Shown here piece by piece: positions 58,478 to 64,000 of a stretch of 64,000 nucleotides of DNA. The position numbers and the translations under genes are program-made. The stretch's first letter is position 1. Each line of letters begins with the position of its first letter. The stretch spans positions 4,946,501-5,010,500 of the forward strand of contig JARFJB010000762.1 in NCBI GenBank assembly GCA_036346205.1, given 5' to 3'. Source of the stretch: Vesta saturnalis (Eukaryota > Arthropoda > Insecta > Coleoptera > Lampyridae). Below the pieces are notes generated by a model. It made no database searches and was not told where the DNA came from. It saw nothing but the letters and a program-made list of their open reading frames with translations.

Positions 58478-59152
58478 GGAGAGATAGGAGAGGGAGAGGA
58501 GAGGAGAGAGGAGAGGGAGAGGAGAGAGGAGAGAGAGGGAGAGGGAGAGGGAGAGAGAGGGAGAGGAGAGGGAGAGAGGAGAGGGAGAGGAGAGAGAGGG
58601 AGAGGGAGAGGAGGAGAGGGAGAGAGAGGGAGAGGAGAGGAGAGGGAAGAGGGAGAGGGAGAGGGAGAGGGAGAGGGAGAGGGAGAGGAGAGGGAGAGGA
58701 GAGGGAGGGGAGATGATGATTAGAGGAGAGGGAGAGGGAGAGGAGAGGAGATAGGGAAGAGGAGAGAGGAGAGATGGAGAGAGAGGAGAGGGAGAGGAGA
58801 TGGAGGGAGGGAGGGAGCAGGGAGAGGAGAGGGAGGGAGAGGGAGAGGGAGAGGGAGAGGAGAGGAGAGGGAGAGGAGAGGAGGGAGAGGGAGAGGGAGA
58901 GGAGAGGGAGAGAGGAGAGGGAGAGGAGAGGGAGAGGAGAGGGAGAGGGAGGAGAGGAGAGGGAGAGAGGAGAGGAGAGGAGAGGAGAGGGAGAGGGAGA
59001 GGGAGAGGGAGAGGAGAGGGAGAGGAGAGGAGAGGAGAGGGAGAGGGAGAGGGAGGAGGGAGGAGGGGAGAGGAGAGGGAAGGGAGAGGGAGAGGGAGAG
59101 GGAGAGGAGAGGAGAGGGAGGGAGAGGAGAGGGAGAGGGAGAGGGAGAGAGG
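58478..59152. repeat. 675-bp homopurine tract, (GGGAGA/GGAGA)n
   Basis: The plus strand is almost entirely G and A, made of GGGAGA, GGAGA and GAGA units, with rare pyrimidines (for example gatgatgatt at 58,711-58,720). Open frames across it on both strands (Glu/Gly/Arg on plus, Ser/Pro/Leu on minus) come from the lack of stops in such repeats and are not genes. Long homopurine mirror tracts of this type can form triplex DNA. Confidence 0.95.
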
Positions 59153-59229
59153 GTGGAAGAGGTTTGTTTTCTTTCGTTGTACTTTCACTTTCGCTACTTT
59201 CGCTTTCATTTGTCGTTGTGCTTGAATGT

Positions 59230-59515
59230 TCTGTTTTTATGTTTCAGATGTTCCAGGAATCTATGTAAGTTTTCTCTGCCATGGTTCCATATGACAAAGG
59301 TGTCATCGGCTTATTTCAGCCACCGTTTTGATTTGTCGGTGGCCGTTCGAGTACTTCTTTCTCAAATTTCTCCATGTACAGATTAGCAATCACTGGTGAT
59401 AGTGGCGATGCCATTGGTGCTCCTTGTATTTGTCCATTGCACGTAAAATATGCATTACTCAGGCAGTGCATACTCAAATTTATGAGTATTTTTGTATGCT
59501 GGTTCATATTTCCGT
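59230..59515 (-). pseudogene. Penelope-like reverse transcriptase fragment
   Basis: From 59,507 the minus strand reads LSMHCLSNAYFTCNGQIQGA, then PMASPLSPVIANLYMEKFEK, the RT motif B region of Penelope-like elements (..QxxGapMGSPLSPviAnlyME.fE). A frameshift near 59,325 leads to RWLK, a stop, then ADDTFVIWNHG at about 59,280-59,312. That is RT motif C, normally (Y)xDDtfviW; the preceding Tyr position is the stop. The fragment ends where the purine tract begins. Both catalytic Asp remain, but the stop and frameshift make it inactive. It complements the GIY-YIG-only relics elsewhere in the window but is not contiguous with them. Confidence 0.85.
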
Positions 59516-59659
59516 GATATAATATATCCGTGCCTATTTTGATAGTATATTCGTAAACAGTGATACTATGCCAAAGATTACGAGTATATTAGATATATAA
59601 AGAAAACACGAAACCTCAACCAAAAGGATATCGGTTTTAAACAAAAATTAAGGCTAATA

Positions 59660-60961
59660 ATTTGATTTTTAGGTATGTTGGATACTATCAATTAACAAAA
59701 CCAGTTTTATTGCTTCGTGATCTGGAATTAATTAAAAAAATTACTGTGAAAGATTTTGACCATTTTTCTGGCCGTACAACGCACATAACGGACATAGATC
59801 GTTTGTAGTGTAGTATTTGGAGTTACCAGCAATTCTTTTAAACATAGAAATAACAAATTTTACCTTATGGTTAAAGCTCTTAGCGATTTTTCGGGATGAA
59901 TAGGTTTTATACTGCTTGTCATGCTACGTTTCCCAAATTAATAAAGGTATTCAGAAAAACAGTAAAGTAATATACCGTGCAGCTTCTATTTTAGATTTTT
60001 GGAATGAAAATCGTTAACAATACATTATGTCGATTTTTCAGAAATCATATTTCCGACGCCAAGAACAAAATATAGTTCGTCCTGATATGCCCCACCTATT
60101 ATTAGAAACTCGAAAAGGAACCATTCAGCTTGATTCTGAAAATAATATTAATGAGGGATTCACGAATGTCAGTGAATCAGGAATTACAAAATCATCCAAA
60201 CAACAAAAGATAGAATTAAGTGATGAAGATATGACAGCCCAAGTTATTGTATTTTTCATTGCCTATTCTGATACGCCTTCTACTTCACTATCTTTTCTTG
60301 CTTATGATATTGCGATTCATAAACCCATTCAAAGAAAACTTTATAACGAAATACTGGAGACCTTAAAATATCTGTATATCATGTGAAGCACTCTTATCAA
60401 TGAAATATTTAGATTCAGTGTAATCAGGTAAACTTAGGTACGTTTAAAATTCACATAATGCCTTATTTGCTTACAGAGACTTTGAGATTACGTCCACCTC
60501 TAATGTTTCTTGAACGAAGATGCGTTAAACCGTACATTACTGATGCAAAAAGAGAGGGATAAGTCCCTCTTCTGCTTGAAGAGAATTCAATAGTTTGGAT
60601 ATCAGTACAAGAAATCCATACAGATTCTCAATATTATTTAAACCCTGAGAAATTTGATGCAGATAGATTTTCTGATAAGAATAAAGAGCAGATTAAATCT
60701 GTTTCATATCCTCCTTTTGGACTAGGACCAAGAAACTGCATATGTAGGGTAATAAGTTAAAATTAAATTAGTAATGAGACTTTAATTTTAGGTTCTAGAT
60801 TGGCACTACTTGAACTGAAATTATTAATTGTACATTTGTTAACATGTTATGAGTTTGTTCCTGTAAGCAAAACAGAAATTTCAATTAAATTTAGTACCAA
60901 GTCTCTTCTTACTCCTGTACCGGTGAAAGGAATATGGATTGGGTTTAAATGTAGAAAATAA
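59660..60961 (+). pseudogene. Cytochrome P450 (CYP9-like) pseudogene
   Basis: P450s are heme-thiolate monooxygenases; CYP9 proteins belong to insect clan 3, often linked to xenobiotic metabolism. After an acceptor-like ttttag, 59,672-59,780 reads YVGYYQLTKPVLLLRDLELI and KKITVKDFDHF, a CYP9 hallmark. A later exon starts after tttttcag at 60,039 with SYFRRQEQNIVRPDMPHLLL, then QVIVFFIAYSDTPSTSLSFL (I-helix; the usual AGxDT is AYSDT) and ends at a stop at 60,384. From 60,479: ETLRLRPP (ExxR motif), PEKFDADRFSDKN and SYPPFGLGPRNCI (heme-binding FxxGxRxC). A short intron, about 60,739-60,793, precedes SRLALLELKLLIV; the stop is at about 60,960. The membrane-anchor exon is missing, the Gly after the heme Cys is altered, and internal stops are present. 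This is the only host-type gene found. Confidence 0.85.
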
Positions 60962-60969
60962 ATTGTATT

Positions 60970-63540
60970 TCAGAACAGAAGGCTGTTAACCATTACTAAT
61001 TAAATAAAACAGAAATAATTCACGTTATAATTAATAATTTAATTGCCCTAACCTACTGAGTGGTCACGAATTAATCGAATTGCGTTGGTTCGTTATTCGA
61101 AACCGTCTTTTTGGAAGAATATAAAAAAATACATTGGGAACGAGTGAGTGAATGTCTTTTACTATTACTATTCGAATTTGTTAGATTTTAAACGCGTTCT
61201 CGCGTTCCTTGCTTATATTAGTTTGTGAGTAGACTTAGTAACTCTACCATGTGGTGTGGAATACGGACTAAATCCCATTAAGAACATTTTGATGCACTGG
61301 GTATATTTAGCGTTACATTGTTTAAGTTTGTTAAAAAATTTCACAATTAAAATGAATGTTTTTGCACGGGAGAATGTTTTTCCTGAGCATAACTTGTAAG
61401 TTTTACGCATTATTCAAGGGTATTGAAAATTATTTAATTTTTTGCGAAAAAATTTCACGCGTACGTGATACTACCATAAAAACTTGAGTTTAGTTTTGAA
61501 TGTTTTATTGAGTGAGTCTTGATGTCCAATTTTAGCATTTCAGGTTTAGATTTGCAAGAACATCACTGGAGAAACCGTGTGCATACTTAATACAAAGGAA
61601 TTTATGATTCAAATTAACGTAAAAAAGCAGTGCATAATTTAATGTTTCTGTCAGATTATCCTGTTAAAATCGTTATACCTGTGACCGTAAATCAATCCTA
61701 TATTCCAGTCATTAAATACGAAACTCCTTCCTTTTGTATCCAGAATACTTATTAAAGTATTATAACCCGCTTCCTGAAGGGATAAATAAATTTCATTAAT
61801 TGAAACCAATTTCTGTAAAGTAGAAATTCCGATTTTATTGTCGAAAATACTCCCGTTCTTGTATATTTTCTATGAAGCGATAAGAATAAATCGCAAATTC
61901 AAAATAAAATATGAAACCTTTGTTATACGTTTCCAGAGAGATACGAAATCATTACTTTTCGTAGAAGTGGCGGAGAAAACCTCAAACTTCTTGTGTTTGA
62001 TAGAAACTCTATTATTGTCATTCATCTGAACTTTAGACGTACGTTTTTGTTGGTGATGCAACGGCTTCTCAAAAAAATTGTAGTTTGCTAAATATATTCC
62101 TAGAAGCTTGCAGTATTTTGACAGGTGAAGCGACAGGTGAAGCACCACGAAAGCTACCCGTTACAGTACAAACTGTTATATCCTCCGGATCTGAATGTAT
62201 TCCTAGCCGTAAAAAGTTATTAACCTGGCGTGATAAATTTAAATACTTAATATAAGTTATAAGAATAACTTGTGTACGAACTCTCAAATGGTAAGTGACC
62301 GTATATGAAGACTATGTTATTAAAAAATTGGTATCGTGTATTCCGATAAGAATTAGTCCTGTCTATTTGCTAGAGAACCAAAAAATGGTACTGAGCCGAT
62401 TACACTTTAAAAAGGAATCAATTATAAATTTCACTAATGCGGACGCGAAAAGTAAAAATTAGCAGTTACCGTTACAAATGGCTTACGAACGTGGGATGTA
62501 CACAAAAGGGTTTGAATTACACCACATGGTTATGATTTTACGTTATTAACATTAAACTTACGTTGTCCAATAAAAAAGTACACTTTTGTGTTTGTTTTTT
62601 TAATTTATACGTTAAATTGTAATGAATTATTATTATAGCATAATAATAATAATAATAATTTTAACAATTATAAGCTAGTACTCTTTTTAGAGATGATACT
62701 ATTAACAGAAAGTGCTTTAAGCAAATTTACTAACTTTTAATCAGCTAATGTTGATATTGTAGTTTAAAATCACAATGAGTAGTGCCGATTGTTCTGTTTA
62801 CATAAAAATTGTCAACTTCTTAGGTGTAAATAGGGTGAAGCTTTTATTTTAATTATTTTATCGATTTTGAGAATTCTATTTCAGTTAATATTTGTGTTCA
62901 CGACTATAAATTAAAGGATCACGACCTACTCTAATGATTTGCTTTGTTTGTTTATCAATTGCAATGAAAGTGAGTTACCGATGTTCTGTCCTGCTAAGAC
63001 GTATCGATGTTTAAACAGCGGAATCATACCGTATTATAAGTGTTTGTATCATGTTTTTATCTGGTATTAGTTACAACTGCACAATTACCTAAATTATATC
63101 ATTTTGGTTTTACACCATAATAAAATTCGCTATGCTTTGTGTTTTTACAACACTGTCAGTAGATTCACTAAATGTAAGTTGCTTTCGCGTTATCTAGCTA
63201 ACAATGCTCAACACAATATGAACTGTTTCTTCCTTATGATTCATTCACGATACTGTTGCAAATTTTTAATGCATCAATAAGGCACCACTTATTTTGACCA
63301 ACTGGTATTTTGATCCAAAAGTGGCATACTCTTCTGTATTCTAATAATCATAAGTAGTTATACTTCTCTTCAAGTGTCCCACGAGCCCACTTGGTCTTGG
63401 CTTCCTGTATCAATTTTTAGAATTTTGAAGTAAACGCTGGTGCTCAATCCATTATAACCTTTTTTGCTGTTATACATTGTGATTGGTAGAATTAGGTTTT
63501 TAATGACTAGATTTAAATTATTTGTCAGGAAAACAAAACA
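60970..63540. other. No named gene; an unidentified decayed frame near 61.7 kb
   Basis: On the minus strand 61,690-61,850 reads GISTLQKLVSINEIYLSLQE then AGYNTLISILDTKGRSFVFN, protein-like but not recognised. The plus strand at 40,225-40,390 carries related text (GISTFKLSKYK ... FQEAEGIALLIILDTD), so this is probably a dispersed element. Other open frames at 61.8-62.3 kb show no motif. A short (AAT)n run is at 62,640-62,660. Confidence 0.4.
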
Positions 63541-63546
63541 TTTTTT

Positions 63547-63870
63547 AAGGATAATTATACAACCACTTTTATAAGAAGTTTATTAGAATAATAGGCAACA
63601 TTGTAAACGCAAAAACAATAATCTATGTCAAACAGACGTTTAAAACTTCATGACAGCCAGAGGTTGATAGACATCTAGATGCTAACTTAAATTAAAAGAA
63701 ATGAAATAATTTTAATTTTTAGGATAACTATGCAACCTCTTCTTTTATACGTTCTTAATGAAAACGGGCAACATTGTAACAACAAAAACCATAATCTATA
63801 TCAGAATGACGTAAAACTTCATGTCAGATAGAGATTCATACACATAAATAAATGTTAACGTAAAAAAAAT
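63547..63870. repeat. Tandem duplication, about 174-bp unit, two diverged copies
   Basis: 63,547-63,700 and 63,721-63,870 share aaggataa.tat.caacc, gggcaacattgtaa, caaaaac.ataatctat.tca and taaaacttcatg.cag. Divergence is moderate, with small indels, so the duplication is older than the 75-bp one at 40.1 kb. Confidence 0.8.
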
Positions 63871-64000
63871 TCCAAAGCCGCTCGCTTCTATAAAAATATC
63901 GGTAATATAGCTTCAGCATTTTCAATCGTATTTATTTAATTTTTACATTTATTTCGCTTTACATTAAAAATCTTTATAAAGAAAATTTATGCAAAATTAA

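Noticed and set aside
58436..59268. Long open frames of Ser/Pro/Leu (minus) and Glu/Gly/Arg (plus)
   Set aside because: The 675-bp homopurine repeat cannot produce stops in several frames; composition is pure repeat, with no domain.
62069..62287. 72-codon minus-strand and 45-codon plus-strand frames with balanced composition
   Set aside because: Neither shows a known motif, and they overlap each other on opposite strands.

Overview
The window is AT-rich eukaryotic DNA. It holds no intact protein-coding gene, only decayed mobile elements, simple repeats and one broken host gene. A cytochrome P450 relic of the CYP9 type, Penelope-like retroelements, piggyBac relics, mariner elements with long inverted repeats and an insect-type retroviral env all point to an insect with a large, repeat-filled genome. 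A beetle is my best guess, at low confidence. No bacterial-style operons, CRISPR arrays or rRNA genes were seen.

Left part (1-15.5 kb): Penelope-like relics at 1.0-1.3 kb and 12.6-14.2 kb; a tRNA-Ala-derived SINE at 5.0 kb; a transposase fragment at 6.1-6.5 kb; the 3' end of a LINE with its poly(A) at 7.7 kb; and a mariner-like element at 8.7-12.1 kb split by about 1.6 kb of unknown DNA. An unnamed repeat sits at 14.8-15.5 kb and recurs at 22.3 kb. (TA)n microsatellites are scattered throughout.

Middle part (17.5-31.4 kb): another Penelope relic and a tRNA-Thr-like SINE. A 3.4 kb IS630/Tc1-type element (21,249-24,678) has 25-bp inverted repeats and the unnamed repeat nested in its transposase. 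A mariner-like element (26.1-27.8 kb) adjoins a piggyBac relic (27.9-29.3 kb). A retroviral env pseudogene (29.6-31.4 kb) is interrupted by a 561-bp MITE.

Viral-like block (34.8-38.9 kb): a tandem array, a TATA/initiator promoter, a small reading frame and a poly(A) signal are followed by a broken A32-like packaging ATPase with Walker A and B motifs. Next come a divergent small reading frame, a palindromic tandem array and an unrecognised reading frame on the minus strand. I read this as a decayed Maverick/adintovirus-like insertion. It is the part most likely to repay follow-up.

Right part (39-64 kb): a large imperfect inverted duplication of a piggyBac 3' end (39.2-44.1 kb) encloses a mariner-like element. 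The main piggyBac copy (43.9-45.6 kb) is followed by a deletion-riddled second copy of its 5' half. Two further mariner-like elements with TIRs of 400-470 bp follow (47.9-50.2 and 52.5-54.8 kb), the second with a near-perfect 81-bp hairpin. Further right are a 39-bp hairpin inside a (TA)n tract (56.4 kb), a 675-bp purine tract (58.5-59.15 kb), a Penelope RT fragment and the CYP9 pseudogene (59.7-60.96 kb). The window ends in a 174-bp tandem duplication.

The pieces do not form a pathway. The window records successive nested insertion, truncation and inverted duplication. All coordinates and pairings were made by eye; family names rest on recognised motifs, not on searches.
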